This document shows, one piece after another, positions 1 through 8,855 of a DNA stretch of 64,000 nt. Both the position numbers and the translations under genes were made by a program. Each line of letters begins with the position of its first letter. Positions within the stretch are counted from its first letter, which is position 1. The DNA is from Termitidicoccus mucosus (lineage in GTDB: Bacteria; Verrucomicrobiota; Verrucomicrobiia; Opitutales; Opitutaceae), in assembly GCF_038725785.1 (NCBI RefSeq), contig NZ_CP109796.1:6820501-6884500 (forward strand). Reading direction: 5' to 3'. The notes beneath the pieces were generated by a model. It was not told the DNA's origin. It did not search any database and was given only the letters and a program-made list of their open reading frames with translations.

Positions 1-114
1 ATCAATACGCGGGTGAATGACGCATGCGCCCAATTGTTCAAGGGCGGACCAAGAAAGATCGCCGGGATTAAGAGCATACCCATCAAGCACGACGATGCGA
101 GGAACGATTGACAT
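1..114 (-). CDS. D-2-hydroxyacid dehydrogenase, N-terminal 38 codons only
   Basis: The first 38 codons of a minus-strand gene are present and the rest lies beyond the left end of the window. The visible protein starts MSIVPRIVVLDGYALNPGDL and continues with SWSALEQLG, which is the typical N-terminal beta-alpha unit of 2-hydroxyacid (glycerate-type) dehydrogenases, where a 'VLDGYTLNPGDLSW' phrase is common. These are NAD-dependent cytoplasmic enzymes. It lies 68 bp downstream of the GH65 gene on the same strand and may belong to the same sugar operon. The catalytic and nucleotide-binding parts cannot be seen, so the family call rests on the N-terminus alone. Confidence 0.7.
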   Translation of the reverse strand, partial: MSIVPRIVVLDGYALNPGDLSWSALEQLGACVIHPRID

Positions 115-182
115 AGAGTGAGTTTAGAAATGGTGGCAGGAGCGAGAAAATATACATGTAATATATAAATGCCTCCGGATTT

Positions 183-2537
183 TCAAACCGCGCTGCGGCG
201 AAGGCGTTCACACCGAGGATTCGACACTACGCGACCGGGAGGAATCGAGACGTTGACGGTCACGGCCTCCCCAGGACGGCATTGCACAGTTGTGCCCGCA
301 ATCAATACCGCATGCTCTCGTCGATTGGATGGCGCAGCGGTGATGGTGACCGATGCAGATGTGATCCGCACTTGGAATACATCGCCACGATAGGCAAAGT
401 TGAACTCAAGACTCTTCCACTTGCGGTAGAGTCGGGGATTGATTACAAGTTGGTTCTCGTCCGCGTTCACACCGCCAAAACCGAAGATTGCCGTCATCCA
501 TGCGCCGCCGTTTGCCGCCGGATGCGAGCCGCCCATAAATACGGTTCCAACGTAGACCTTGTATTTGGCTTCGAGATCGATTTTGGCCGTTTTCAGGAAA
601 TACTTGTAAGCAAAGTCAAGCTCACCGAACTCAGTTGCAAGCATTGCATACGCGCAGGCGCTCAAACTGGAACCGTGCTCGGTGCGCGGTTCGTAATATG
701 CCCAATTCGCTTTCTTGATTTCCGAGCTGTAGCAGTTTTTGAAGAGATTCAGCATCATCACTACGTCGGCCTGCTTGATAATCTTTGTCGGTGCCGCCAG
801 CCCCTGTGCGGTGCCAAGGTATTCGTTTGGGTGGAGCATCAGCGTCTTGATCTCATTTACAGGCATATCGTTCAGCCGAAAATAGCCATCGAATTGCTCG
901 ATCACACCCGTTGCGGGGTCGGGCTCGGGAACAAACAGGTGTTTTGCCGCATCGCGAAAATATGGTAGCTCAGCCTCAATGTCTATTTTGTCGAGAACCA
1001 GCCGCAGCGCTTCGGGATGTTTTTTCTCCAGGTAGTCGACGGCCGCACTGGCGATGGCAAAAGTCTCCTTTGCCACACGGCTCGTGAAAGCATTGTTGTT
1101 GATGCGCTCGTGATATTCGTCCGGACCGACGACATCAATGATCTCGTAGCGTTCTTTCTCCTTCTTGAAGTAAGCGTATGAATAGTAGAATCGGGCGCAT
1201 TCAAGAATTACCTCGGCGCCACCTTCCAGAAGCAATGAATCATCGCCGGTGATCTTGAAATAATGCCACATCGCAATCGCCACATCGCCGCTGATGTGAA
1301 CCTGTTTGTCGCGAAAGTATGTGCGCAGTTCGCGGCCGGTAAGGGGATCGCCAACGTTGAAATACGTGCACGCCTCGTCGCCTGTATCCTGGCTTTCCCA
1401 TGCGTAAAATGCCCCGCGATAGCCCGGCCCTTCACTCCTCGCTTTTCGCCGGGCACCGTCCAGCGTCTTTATGCGATAGCGCATCAGCTCAACCGCCTTT
1501 TCCGGATATGTATGGAGGAAGAATGGAAGCATGAACATTTCCGTGTCCCAGAAAATTGCTCCTTTATAGACCTGTCCTGACAACGCGCGTGCGGGGATCG
1601 AGTTGGCGCTGCCGTTCACCGGTGCGACCATCAGCAATTGCAGGATGCTGTAACGCAGCGCGTGTTGCGCTTGATGGTCGCCATCGATGCGCACATCGCA
1701 GAGCTCCCATTTCTTCGCCCACGCCGCCTCGTGCTTTGCGAGGCAGGCGGCGTAGCCGAGTGCCTTTGCCTGCCGAACGGTCTCGATCGCGGCTTGCGGG
1801 AGAGGTTTGCCGACGGAATCGTGATCGGTAAAGATCGCGAAATATTTGTGGAATGTGTAACTTTTCCGCGGCTCCATCCGCAGGCGGACTATCCGAAGGT
1901 TGCGATTAGCCGTGAACGTCCGACTCTCTTCGCCGAACCGAAGATCAACCGCCTCGGCAACCTGCACGCGCTTTTCGCTTTCATGCGTGAGGCCCTGCAT
2001 GAGCAGGATTCCATCCCGGGCATCTGCCGTCAGACACGCAAGGTGGGGACCGTTTAAATCCCAAATGTTGCCATCGATGCCGGTGTGGATTGTGACATTC
2101 GCAGCCTTGTCGCAGGTGAAGCTAAACTCGATTACGCCGAGGTTCGGCACATCTGCGCTGAGGAAACGCGACGACCTGAGCGTGAGTGTTTTCGAACGTG
2201 AAACGAAGACGGTCTCGCGTATGAAGAGCGCGCTGGTGAAACGCAGCGTCTGTTTGTGCCGCTTTACCTTGCGCCCGAGCGCGGAAAGTTCGACGCCATC
2301 GAGGGTAACCCGGGTGAAACCGCCGTTCGGCGCGTTGACGGGCTCGCGCCAAGCCGAGCCGACCCGGTCGAAAATGCCTGCTAGGGTAATGCCGACCGCC
2401 TCCTCCGGACCGAACTCGTCCAAGGTTCCGCGATAGCCCATGTAGCCGTTGGCGATCTGGTAAACATTGCCGCGGCGCATGAGGCTTTCCTTGTCGCCGG
2501 CATGGTCGCTGGTGCTGATTTCCCACAAGTTTTTCAT
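183..2537 (-). CDS. Glycoside hydrolase family 65 disaccharide phosphorylase
   Basis: This 784-residue protein is a GH65 enzyme of the maltose/kojibiose/nigerose/trehalose phosphorylase type, which splits an alpha-glucoside with phosphate to give beta-glucose 1-phosphate and glucose in the cytoplasm. Visible family marks are the substrate-site phrase FWDTEMFMLPFFL and the signature GPDEYHERINNNAFTS near residue 470, whose Glu is the expected general acid. Length fits the family (about 750-800). I chose the ATG at 2537 (MKNLWEI) because the frame upstream is arginine-rich antisense-like sequence and because this ATG overlaps the stop codon of the beta-phosphoglucomutase gene (ATGA), a sign of translational coupling. 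The next gene, a dehydrogenase, follows at 114. The exact disaccharide cannot be told from sequence alone. Confidence 0.93.
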   Translation of the reverse strand: MKNLWEISTSDHAGDKESLMRRGNVYQIANGYMGYRGTLDEFGPEEAVGITLAGIFDRVGSAWREPVNAPNGGFTRVTLDGVELSALGRKVKRHKQTLRFTSALFIRETVFVSRSKTLTLRSSRFLSADVPNLGVIEFSFTCDKAANVTIHTGIDGNIWDLNGPHLACLTADARDGILLMQGLTHESEKRVQVAEAVDLRFGEESRTFTANRNLRIVRLRMEPRKSYTFHKYFAIFTDHDSVGKPLPQAAIETVRQAKALGYAACLAKHEAAWAKKWELCDVRIDGDHQAQHALRYSILQLLMVAPVNGSANSIPARALSGQVYKGAIFWDTEMFMLPFFLHTYPEKAVELMRYRIKTLDGARRKARSEGPGYRGAFYAWESQDTGDEACTYFNVGDPLTGRELRTYFRDKQVHISGDVAIAMWHYFKITGDDSLLLEGGAEVILECARFYYSYAYFKKEKERYEIIDVVGPDEYHERINNNAFTSRVAKETFAIASAAVDYLEKKHPEALRLVLDKIDIEAELPYFRDAAKHLFVPEPDPATGVIEQFDGYFRLNDMPVNEIKTLMLHPNEYLGTAQGLAAPTKIIKQADVVMMLNLFKNCYSSEIKKANWAYYEPRTEHGSSLSACAYAMLATEFGELDFAYKYFLKTAKIDLEAKYKVYVGTVFMGGSHPAANGGAWMTAIFGFGGVNADENQLVINPRLYRKWKSLEFNFAYRGDVFQVRITSASVTITAAPSNRREHAVLIAGTTVQCRPGEAVTVNVSIPPGRVVSNPRCERLRRSAV

Positions 2538-3361
2538 ATCTGTTTCGCAATGCGTTTTATTCGCGCCAGCCGGTTGATTTCCACCAGGTCGATCTGGGCG
2601 AGATCGCTGACGACAACGCCGGCGCCATGCTCTCGCAGCTCGCGCGCATTGTCCTCCCGCGCGACGCCGACCACGAACGCGAACCCACCGCTGGCCCCGG
2701 CCTGCACGCCGGAGACGGCGTCCTCGACTATGATCGCGCGCGCGCAAGGCACGCCGAGATTCGCGCACGCTGTCGTAAAAATGTCCGGCGCCGGCTTGCC
2801 TTTGAGCCCAAGTTCTTCCGAGACAATGCCATCAACCACCGTCGCGAATAGAGGTGCGATTCCGGTCCTTTTCAAGATCGTCGCGGAGTTCCTGCTTGAG
2901 GTGGCCAAGCCGACGCGGATGCCGTCGTGGATCATTCCCCGGATCAGCGCGATCGTGGAATCATAAAGGGAAACACCCTCGGTCTCGATCATCTGGTTGA
3001 ACTTCTCGTTTTTCCGGTTGCCCAGCCCGCAAACCGTCTCGGTGCCGGGCTGGTCGTCGGGCGAACCGCCCGGCAGATCGATGCCGCGCGATTTCAAGAA
3101 TGATTCGACGCCTTTGTAGCGCGGCTTGCCATCCACGTGGCCGAGATAGTCGCGCGCGTGTGTGAATTCATAAAACGGCTCATGGTCCCTCGTCTCACGT
3201 CGGCGCAGGTATTCATCGAACATCTGCTTCCACGCGAGCGAGTGAACGATAGCGGTCTTTGTAATGACGCCGTCCATGTCGAAAATCGCGGCGTCAAACT
3301 CACGGCGGGCGGATGGCGCGACAAGGCGCTGCCGGGCAACCGTTCTTTCGTTTGGAGACAT
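2534..3361 (-). CDS. Beta-phosphoglucomutase family HAD hydrolase
   Basis: A 275-residue HAD-superfamily protein. It shows motif I DMDGVIT (nucleophile Asp plus the second Asp), motif II TSSRN, the motif III lysine in KGKPAPDIF and the acidic motif IV in VEDAVSGVQAG. In this family the enzyme turns beta-glucose 1-phosphate into glucose 6-phosphate, exactly the product expected from the adjoining inverting GH65 phosphorylase. It is longer than the classic 220-residue mutase because of a larger cap region (about residues 40-110). Start at 3361 (MSPNERTV) is preferred over the longer open frame, which overlaps the TonB receptor gene. Its TGA overlaps the GH65 ATG, so the two are one translational unit. 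Confidence 0.9.
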   Translation of the reverse strand: MSPNERTVARQRLVAPSARREFDAAIFDMDGVITKTAIVHSLAWKQMFDEYLRRRETRDHEPFYEFTHARDYLGHVDGKPRYKGVESFLKSRGIDLPGGSPDDQPGTETVCGLGNRKNEKFNQMIETEGVSLYDSTIALIRGMIHDGIRVGLATSSRNSATILKRTGIAPLFATVVDGIVSEELGLKGKPAPDIFTTACANLGVPCARAIIVEDAVSGVQAGASGGFAFVVGVAREDNARELREHGAGVVVSDLAQIDLVEINRLARIKRIAKQI

Positions 3362-3458
3362 AATGAGCGATAAAATGTGGACCGGACTAGATCGGTGAGT
3401 CGTTAAGTGGCGGGGCACCCGGTTGGACTGCGGCGCCCCGTCGCATATTCGAAAGCAA

Positions 3459-3482
3459 GCCCGCTCCGCAAACGGAGCGGGC
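3459..3482 (-). terminator. Intrinsic terminator after TonB receptor gene
   Basis: A perfect 10-bp stem (GCCCGCTCCG / CGGAGCGGGC) with a 4-nt loop lies just downstream of the TonB receptor stop codon. The minus-strand tail is TTGCTTTCG, only moderately T-rich, so termination is likely but not certain. Confidence 0.65.
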
Positions 3483-3555
3483 CGCTCATTTCGTTTGAGA
3501 CTTGGATGCCGGCCGCACCACGACCCGATATAGGGCACGCGCGCGGCCTTGCGCC

Positions 3556-6225
3556 TCAAAATACCAAGCGAGTTGTGAAGGCGAATTCCCGGGGCGCGCC
3601 ATAGGTCGAATTGCCTTCGGCATAAACACGGTCGAACAAATTTGTGACCGCTATGCTGAAAACGGCCTCTTTCCCGCAAATCTTCGTCTTGTAGCCGATG
3701 TTGGCATCGGCGACATAAAAGCTCGGGTAAACACAGCCCCAATTCGCGTTATTTGCCTGCGGCATCTGCGACGACTGGTAGCGCACGCCCGCGCCGACAG
3801 ACCAGCCCTTGAGTTTCCCACGGGTGAAAGAGTATCGTTGGAAAATCCGAAGCGTATCGTCCGGCGAATTCTCAAGCGGACGGCCATTCAATATTTCATA
3901 GCTCATTCTGATGGTGGGATCGTTACTCACCGGATCGGACACGGTAAGCTTGTTCGTGGTGAGGTGACTCGCGGCAAAAATGACGCTGTAATTTGGTATC
4001 GGCGTCCAAATCAGATCGGTTTCAAAACCCGAGGTTTTGTTGCCGTCGATCGGCATCATCCAGCCAATATTATAACGCACGTCAGGGCGCTGGGTGTCGG
4101 GGTTGGGATCCACTTCCGTGCCGATGTTGCGCGGGTCGGCGGCGATCCTGCCGACATCCGCCACCATGATGTTACCACGAACGAGATTGAACCATGCGAC
4201 ACTGCCGGTGAGTTTGCCGTTAAAAAGTGAAAACTTGACGCCAAGTTCGTGGCCCTTGCCGGTGGTGTTCGGGAATGGATTGTCGCGGATTTCCTCGGGA
4301 GTGATCAGCACAGTCGGCGGTGCATACGTTGTTTTTGCGATTTTGGCGCCTGTCTGAATTGTTTCACCGAAGTTGTAGCTGCCATAGAGATACACATCTT
4401 TCACGACTCGCATGACCACCCCGTACATCCAAGAGCTCGTGTATGCGTCGGGAACCGAGTTTCTCTGGATATTATCGCTGCCCAGCGGATAGTAGGTTAC
4501 GTGTCCATTGTGGTCCTGCCAGTCGGTCACGTATCCAGTCCGGTCGCGCCTGAAGCCGCCGGTAAACGTGAATCGATTCCAATCCACCATGCCAACGGCA
4601 TAGAGCGCGCCGGAGTGCGTGCGACGCTCATTCTGGCTTTCCACCCCGTCACCCTTTGTCTCGCCTTTCCAAGCGTGGGTAACATCCGGAAAATTATGGA
4701 AAGCCGGGTCAAAATAGTTGAAGATATTTGCGCCGGTCAGGGTCGTTGGCGAGCCCTGCACGTTCGGCGATCCAAGCACGGGCGTCTTGGTGGACAGATC
4801 CCATGCGCCCGCCTCGAGCGTGCGATATTCGACGGCTCTCTGCGCGCCGAGCAAACCTTTAAGCCCCACGTAACGCCACGTCTTGTGCAGCGCGAATTCT
4901 ATTTTCCCGTCGTAGTTTTCGTTATTCAGGCGAAAGCCGTCGCCGGGGCCGGAACCGATGGGCGTGCTGCCGTCGCCGTATATCCGGTTGCCGAACCAAT
5001 AATAATAGTTCATCATATAGGTGTTGATATAGCGCCCCTGCACTTTGAGATCGAGCCAGTCCGTGATGCTTGACCTGCTCTCCAGCTCCCACAGGTTCAC
5101 CCTGGTCTGGAACGGCGCGTTGGGGCCATAGTAATTATATTCCCTGCCGCTCGGCGCGTTGCCTTCCGTCAGGGCCTCGCCCTGGCCCAATGAAATCCAC
5201 TTCCCCGTCGCGTTGTAAACGTCGGTGCGCAGATTGCCGAAGGCACGGCCGATGCGCGTCTGATATTCGGCGATAGTGAAGGGCACCCCGGATAGGGCTC
5301 CGGCGCGTTTTTTCCCTTCGTCGAGAAGGTATTGCGGGGGATTCAGGAATGTGTCGCGGTAGAAACTCGTTGACGCGACGTTTTGCGAGACAAGGTTGCC
5401 CGTGGCGTTGCGATACTGATACTCCAGCCGGATGTCGAAGCGCCTGCTTGGCCGCCAGAGCAACTGCGGATTAATATACTGGATGCGGGCGTCCGAGTAG
5501 TCGCGGTAGCTATTGCGCACATCGTGGCTGCCGATGAGGCGATAGGCCAGCGTCTTTGTGATCGGCCCCGTGCTGTCAAATGTCTCTTTATGCGACCTGT
5601 GGGAGGCCGCCCGGAACGAGACTTCGTTGAACCTGTGGAAAATCGGTTTCTTCGTGATGACATTGATTTCCCCGCCCAGCGTCGCGCCGCCGACGAACAC
5701 CGACATCGGGCCTTTGGCCACCTCGATGCGGTCGACGTTTTCCGTGTAGAACCCATAGGTGAGTTTGAGCCCGTTGCGGAATGTGCCATTATAGGGCTGG
5801 CCGCGAAAACGGTTCAGATTTGGACTGCTATTGCCCACTGTGCTGCTGCCGCCGGACACGGCGCCCGGCGCTTGATTGCCGTCAGCCGTGTGGGGATCAA
5901 AGGACAGGCCGCTCACATAACGCAGCGCGCCGGCAAACCCCTCGAGGTCGGCATCCTTCAGAAATTCGCCAGTGACCACGGTGATCGGCAGCGGCGTCTT
6001 CAGCAGGGATTCGGCCATGCCGGTCGTCGAGACGGAGTTGACCACGCGATAATCGCTGTCTTTTTTGTTTTTGACCTCGAAGACCGACATCACGACCGTT
6101 TCATCGTCGTTGTCCGAAGTCTCATTTGCGGACGTTGTGGATTGGGCTTGCGCCCGCGACAGACACGGGGAAAGCCACATCGCCAGGGAACATGCAAGGA
6201 TGCAGGAGGAAAACCAAGATTTCAT
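3556..6225 (-). CDS. TonB-dependent outer-membrane receptor (probable sugar importer)
   Basis: An 889-residue outer-membrane receptor. It opens with a signal peptide (MKSWFSSC..., hydrophobic stretch, cleavage near SRAQAQ), then a short region with the phrase ETVVMSVFEV, a plug domain (LLKTPLPITVVTGEFLKDAD... VSGLSF, then VEVAKGP-type residues RIEVAKGPMSVFVGG near residue 190) and a long beta-barrel ending in an aromatic residue (RLVF). The plug style, 'TPLPITVVT.EFL.D', is characteristic of the many TonB receptors of Opitutaceae. Start at 6225 is chosen for its signal peptide; the longer frame adds residues with no such character. It is divergent from the LacI-type regulator (122 bp apart) and upstream of the GH65/mutase pair, so uptake of the same alpha-glucoside is a reasonable inference. 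Confidence 0.93.
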   Translation of the reverse strand: MKSWFSSCILACSLAMWLSPCLSRAQAQSTTSANETSDNDDETVVMSVFEVKNKKDSDYRVVNSVSTTGMAESLLKTPLPITVVTGEFLKDADLEGFAGALRYVSGLSFDPHTADGNQAPGAVSGGSSTVGNSSPNLNRFRGQPYNGTFRNGLKLTYGFYTENVDRIEVAKGPMSVFVGGATLGGEINVITKKPIFHRFNEVSFRAASHRSHKETFDSTGPITKTLAYRLIGSHDVRNSYRDYSDARIQYINPQLLWRPSRRFDIRLEYQYRNATGNLVSQNVASTSFYRDTFLNPPQYLLDEGKKRAGALSGVPFTIAEYQTRIGRAFGNLRTDVYNATGKWISLGQGEALTEGNAPSGREYNYYGPNAPFQTRVNLWELESRSSITDWLDLKVQGRYINTYMMNYYYWFGNRIYGDGSTPIGSGPGDGFRLNNENYDGKIEFALHKTWRYVGLKGLLGAQRAVEYRTLEAGAWDLSTKTPVLGSPNVQGSPTTLTGANIFNYFDPAFHNFPDVTHAWKGETKGDGVESQNERRTHSGALYAVGMVDWNRFTFTGGFRRDRTGYVTDWQDHNGHVTYYPLGSDNIQRNSVPDAYTSSWMYGVVMRVVKDVYLYGSYNFGETIQTGAKIAKTTYAPPTVLITPEEIRDNPFPNTTGKGHELGVKFSLFNGKLTGSVAWFNLVRGNIMVADVGRIAADPRNIGTEVDPNPDTQRPDVRYNIGWMMPIDGNKTSGFETDLIWTPIPNYSVIFAASHLTTNKLTVSDPVSNDPTIRMSYEILNGRPLENSPDDTLRIFQRYSFTRGKLKGWSVGAGVRYQSSQMPQANNANWGCVYPSFYVADANIGYKTKICGKEAVFSIAVTNLFDRVYAEGNSTYGAPREFAFTTRLVF

Positions 6226-6334
6226 TTGGGTATTTGGAGATAGTTGGGTTACGGATTTCCTTTGTGAGCGGCACAAAAGATTACAAAGAGTTTTAAGAAA
6301 AGCGATTTGGCTTTGACGGCCATTCGTCTTTTAG

Positions 6335-6346
6335 TGAAAACGTTCA
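6335..6346. promoter_or_regulatory. Candidate LacI-family operator
   Basis: TGAA-AACG-TTCA, with perfect 4-bp arms, ends two bases before the regulator's ATG and contains the AACGTT core common to LacI/GalR operators. It lies in the divergent intergenic region between the regulator and the TonB receptor gene, the place where autoregulation and receptor control would be expected. It is a single short site judged by eye. Confidence 0.4.
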
Positions 6347-6347
6347 T

Positions 6348-7361
6348 ATGTCTCAGACTAACGTTACCCTGACCCAAGTTGCCCGCGCTGCCGGTTTCGC
6401 GGTCTCCACCGTGTCCTATGCATTGCGTAATGCCGCCAATGTCCCTCCGGCGACGCGGGAGAAAATTCAGGATGTGGCACGAAAGATGGGCTACCAAGAG
6501 AACCCGCGCGTCGCCGCACTGATGGCCCACATTCGCCAATCACGGCGGGTTGCCGAGGGAGAGTGCCTCGCGTTTGTGTGGATCGATACGCCCGTCGATT
6601 CCGCCTTTCCCCATTCAGCTTGGTTTGCCGGAGCGCGACAGCGCGCCGAGCAACTTGGCTACAAATTGGAGGAATTCCGGCTGAGGGAAGCCGGTGGGTT
6701 GAGTGCCCAACGTCTCGCCGGGGTTTTGCAAGCCCGGTCGATCAGTGGGGTAGTCATTTCTCCTCTCAGCCAATACGCCAGTTTTAGCATCGATTGGGAT
6801 GTCAGCGCATTTTCGATCGCCATCATCGGCAATGCGCAGGCCAGTCCCGAATTTCATCATTCGGGACATCACCACTTCGCCGGAATGCAAATGGCGCTGA
6901 CAAAGCTGCGTGAAGGAGGCTGCCGCCGAATCGTTGCGGTGCTTGACACCGTGATGAACGAGCGCGCTAAAAGGGCCTGGTCGTCCGCGTTTCTCGAGCA
7001 TTACCCCGCGCCATCGCAAGCCCGGCGGCATCTGCTCCTTTCCACCCCGGACAACACCGCGAAGTTGGTCCGAAAGCTATCCCTCCGGCCTGGGCCGGAA
7101 GTGATAGTCACGACCAGCGGTGTTTTGGATCGCCTGAAAGAAACACGGGGATTTCGGATACCGGCATCGACCAAAATCGTGCTTTTAGACTGGCGTCCCA
7201 TTTTCCCGAAATTCGGCGGCATTGAGCAAGGCGAAGAAATCATCGCGGCAAATGCCGTCGATCTTGTCGTGGGCCAGCTCCAGCGCAACGAGCGCGGCGT
7301 GCCCGAGCAAGTGAAGATGGTGCTATTTCCGGGTCTCTGGCATCCTCCGCCTGGGCTTTAG
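6348..7361 (+). CDS. LacI-family transcriptional regulator
   Basis: A 337-residue repressor-type protein. Residues 5-50 form the LacI helix-turn-helix (TLTQVARAAGFAVSTVSYAL, followed by the hinge-helix region up to NPRVAALM). The rest is a periplasmic-binding-protein-like sugar-sensing domain (IAIIGNAQ, HHHFAGMQMALTKLREGGCRRI, then KIVLLDWRP near residue 280). Length is usual for the family. It is transcribed away from the TonB receptor, so it most likely controls the receptor, GH65 and mutase genes in response to the sugar. The effector-domain subtype resembles LacI proteins abundant in Verrucomicrobiota polysaccharide and sugar loci. Confidence 0.9.
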   Translation: MSQTNVTLTQVARAAGFAVSTVSYALRNAANVPPATREKIQDVARKMGYQENPRVAALMAHIRQSRRVAEGECLAFVWIDTPVDSAFPHSAWFAGARQRAEQLGYKLEEFRLREAGGLSAQRLAGVLQARSISGVVISPLSQYASFSIDWDVSAFSIAIIGNAQASPEFHHSGHHHFAGMQMALTKLREGGCRRIVAVLDTVMNERAKRAWSSAFLEHYPAPSQARRHLLLSTPDNTAKLVRKLSLRPGPEVIVTTSGVLDRLKETRGFRIPASTKIVLLDWRPIFPKFGGIEQGEEIIAANAVDLVVGQLQRNERGVPEQVKMVLFPGLWHPPPGL

Positions 7362-7389
7362 GAGGTGCTCTCGCTATCACAACAATGGC

Positions 7390-7700
7390 GTGGAAAGTGT
7401 CTCCAAATCATTTACCAAATTGCGAGTATTCCCCAGCCCGCTGCGCGGCAAACGCGCAACCGAGACTCACGATAGCAAGAAGAAAAAGAAACAGCATAAG
7501 AGCGAATGGCGGACGCATTCATTGCGCGCAACCTCGTCTGTCTTGGCGCAATACGACGACGCCTCGCTGCAACCGGCACGTCATTTCACGTCCGATGCCT
7601 GCTTGGCCTGGGTGGCGGGTGTTGCTGCCGGAGGCGGCGAGGTGCACAGTTGCTACGAGGCGGGCTCGTTCGGCTATGTGCTGCATCGCTGGCCCGGTGC
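7390..7700 (+). pseudogene. Decayed IS110-like transposase, N-terminal remnant
   Basis: One frame reads YDDASLQPARHFTSDACLAW, then VAGVAAGGGEVHSCYEAGSF and GYVLHRWPG. 'EV.SCYEAG.FGY.LHR' is the conserved N-terminal (RuvC-like DEDD) phrase of IS110-family transposases. After about residue 100 the similarity stops, and the frame runs on into unrelated sequence; upstream, the usual first catalytic Asp motif (GIDVHK-type) cannot be recognised. No second half of the transposase is present. I read this as a fragment left by an old insertion or deletion at the edge of the accessory block. Neither ATG candidate has a convincing role. Confidence 0.6.
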
Positions 7701-7801
7701 CGACATATCATGCGCGCGGTCAATGCGTCATTGCGATTTTTCAGTCATAAAGTCCATCGCACGTCGATTTCGATCCATGGAAAAACGGGAGAGACGATTA
7801 G

Positions 7802-8395
7802 TTATCGTCGTGCGGGCAGTCGTGGGTAGATGACCTGGCGGCTGATGTATTCGACGCCGTTGATGATTTTTTTCCGGCTGGTGACGTGGGCGACGGCGGA
7901 CGGGCGGGCGACGGCGGGCCGGGTGCCGAAGACGGATGACGGAACTGGCAGGATGCCGAGGGCGGCCTCGTAGTCGTTGCGCAGCGCGGGCACCAGCCTG
8001 GCTTTGGCTTGGGCGTCGGGTTTGGCGGGCCCGGGCAGGCCGATGTCCATCGCCCAGTAGCCATCGAAGACGGGCGGGCGTCCGGTGAGCGGGTCGAGGG
8101 TGGCCTTGTACCAAGGGGTGAACGCCTGGATGTAGCCTTCCTGATACCGGCCCAGCATGTAGGTTTCGAGTTCCTTTTGCCTTTGTTTGTTTTCGATGGC
8201 GTTGCCGATGAGTCCGCCGACGAGGGCACCGCCGACGGCAGCCCCGGTTTTGGTGAGGGCATTGCCCTTGACGGCGGTTCCGGCCGCCCCGAGGGCGGCG
8301 GCGCCGATGAGGGTGCCGATTTCGGCATGGAGCTCCAGAGAGGAGAGGCAGGCGGCGGCGAGGCAGGCGGGGAGCGTTTTTTTCAGGCGGGCCAT
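7802..8395 (-). CDS. Exported glycine-zipper protein
   Basis: A 197-residue protein with a signal peptide (MARLKKTLPACLAAACLSSL, cleavage near ELHA) followed by a glycine-zipper segment of about residues 27-67 (IGTLIGAAALGAAGTAVKG, AAVGGALVGGLIGNAIE). This type of segment inserts into or packs against membranes and is common in envelope and secretion-system accessory proteins. The C-terminal 120 residues are unrecognised. It is the last gene of a minus-strand group with the pilin-like and membrane proteins upstream, so a role in the secretion apparatus is inferred from position. Its function is otherwise unknown. Confidence 0.75.
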   Translation of the reverse strand: MARLKKTLPACLAAACLSSLELHAEIGTLIGAAALGAAGTAVKGNALTKTGAAVGGALVGGLIGNAIENKQRQKELETYMLGRYQEGYIQAFTPWYKATLDPLTGRPPVFDGYWAMDIGLPGPAKPDAQAKARLVPALRNDYEAALGILPVPSSVFGTRPAVARPSAVAHVTSRKKIINGVEYISRQVIYPRLPARR

Positions 8396-8441
8396 GATGG
8401 GGAAGGGGAGCGGGTTGCGAATGAATTTTCCGGATTATATT

Positions 8442-8822
8442 TTATGAAATCAAAGTCAGGAGTCCCCTGACGAACAGCGGGAGGATGAGAAGGGCTCCGA
8501 ATACAAAAAGGCTGATTTTGATATCCTTGAGCTGTTTTTCCTGGACCAGAAAATAGACCAGGGTTGCGATCAGCCCGGCGATGCCGCCGAGCATGCAAAT
8601 GATGAGCACGATGTTTGCGATCTTGATGGCGTTTTGCAGCCATTGCATGCTTTCGGCCTGGCTCATGGCAGTGGAGTAGTCGAAGCCGTCGAGTCCCGCC
8701 GCAAAGAGGTGCGGTGTGAGCAGGCAGCCCAGAATGGCGAGGCACCAGCGTGGGAAAATTTGTGATTCCGGGATTTCGGGAAGTCCGGCAAGACGGGTGG
8801 CAAGGCGTTTGAATTTATTCAT
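8442..8822 (-). CDS. VirB2/TrbC-like pilin or small inner-membrane subunit candidate
   Basis: A 126-residue protein with a probable long signal region (cleavage after LLTPHLFA, about residue 41), a short polar piece, then two hydrophobic helices (about 66-92 and 101-123) separated by a basic loop (QEKQLKDIK). Signal plus two transmembrane helices in about 120 residues is the architecture of VirB2/TrbC pilins of type IV secretion systems. There is no strong sequence motif in that family, so the call rests on architecture and on the nearby VirB4 and GspE-type ATPases. It could instead be another small membrane subunit. Confidence 0.5.
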   Translation of the reverse strand: MNKFKRLATRLAGLPEIPESQIFPRWCLAILGCLLTPHLFAAGLDGFDYSTAMSQAESMQWLQNAIKIANIVLIICMLGGIAGLIATLVYFLVQEKQLKDIKISLFVFGALLILPLFVRGLLTLIS

Positions 8823-8855
8823 GGTTCCGCCGTGTATGCTATTTTTTGTTTTTTT

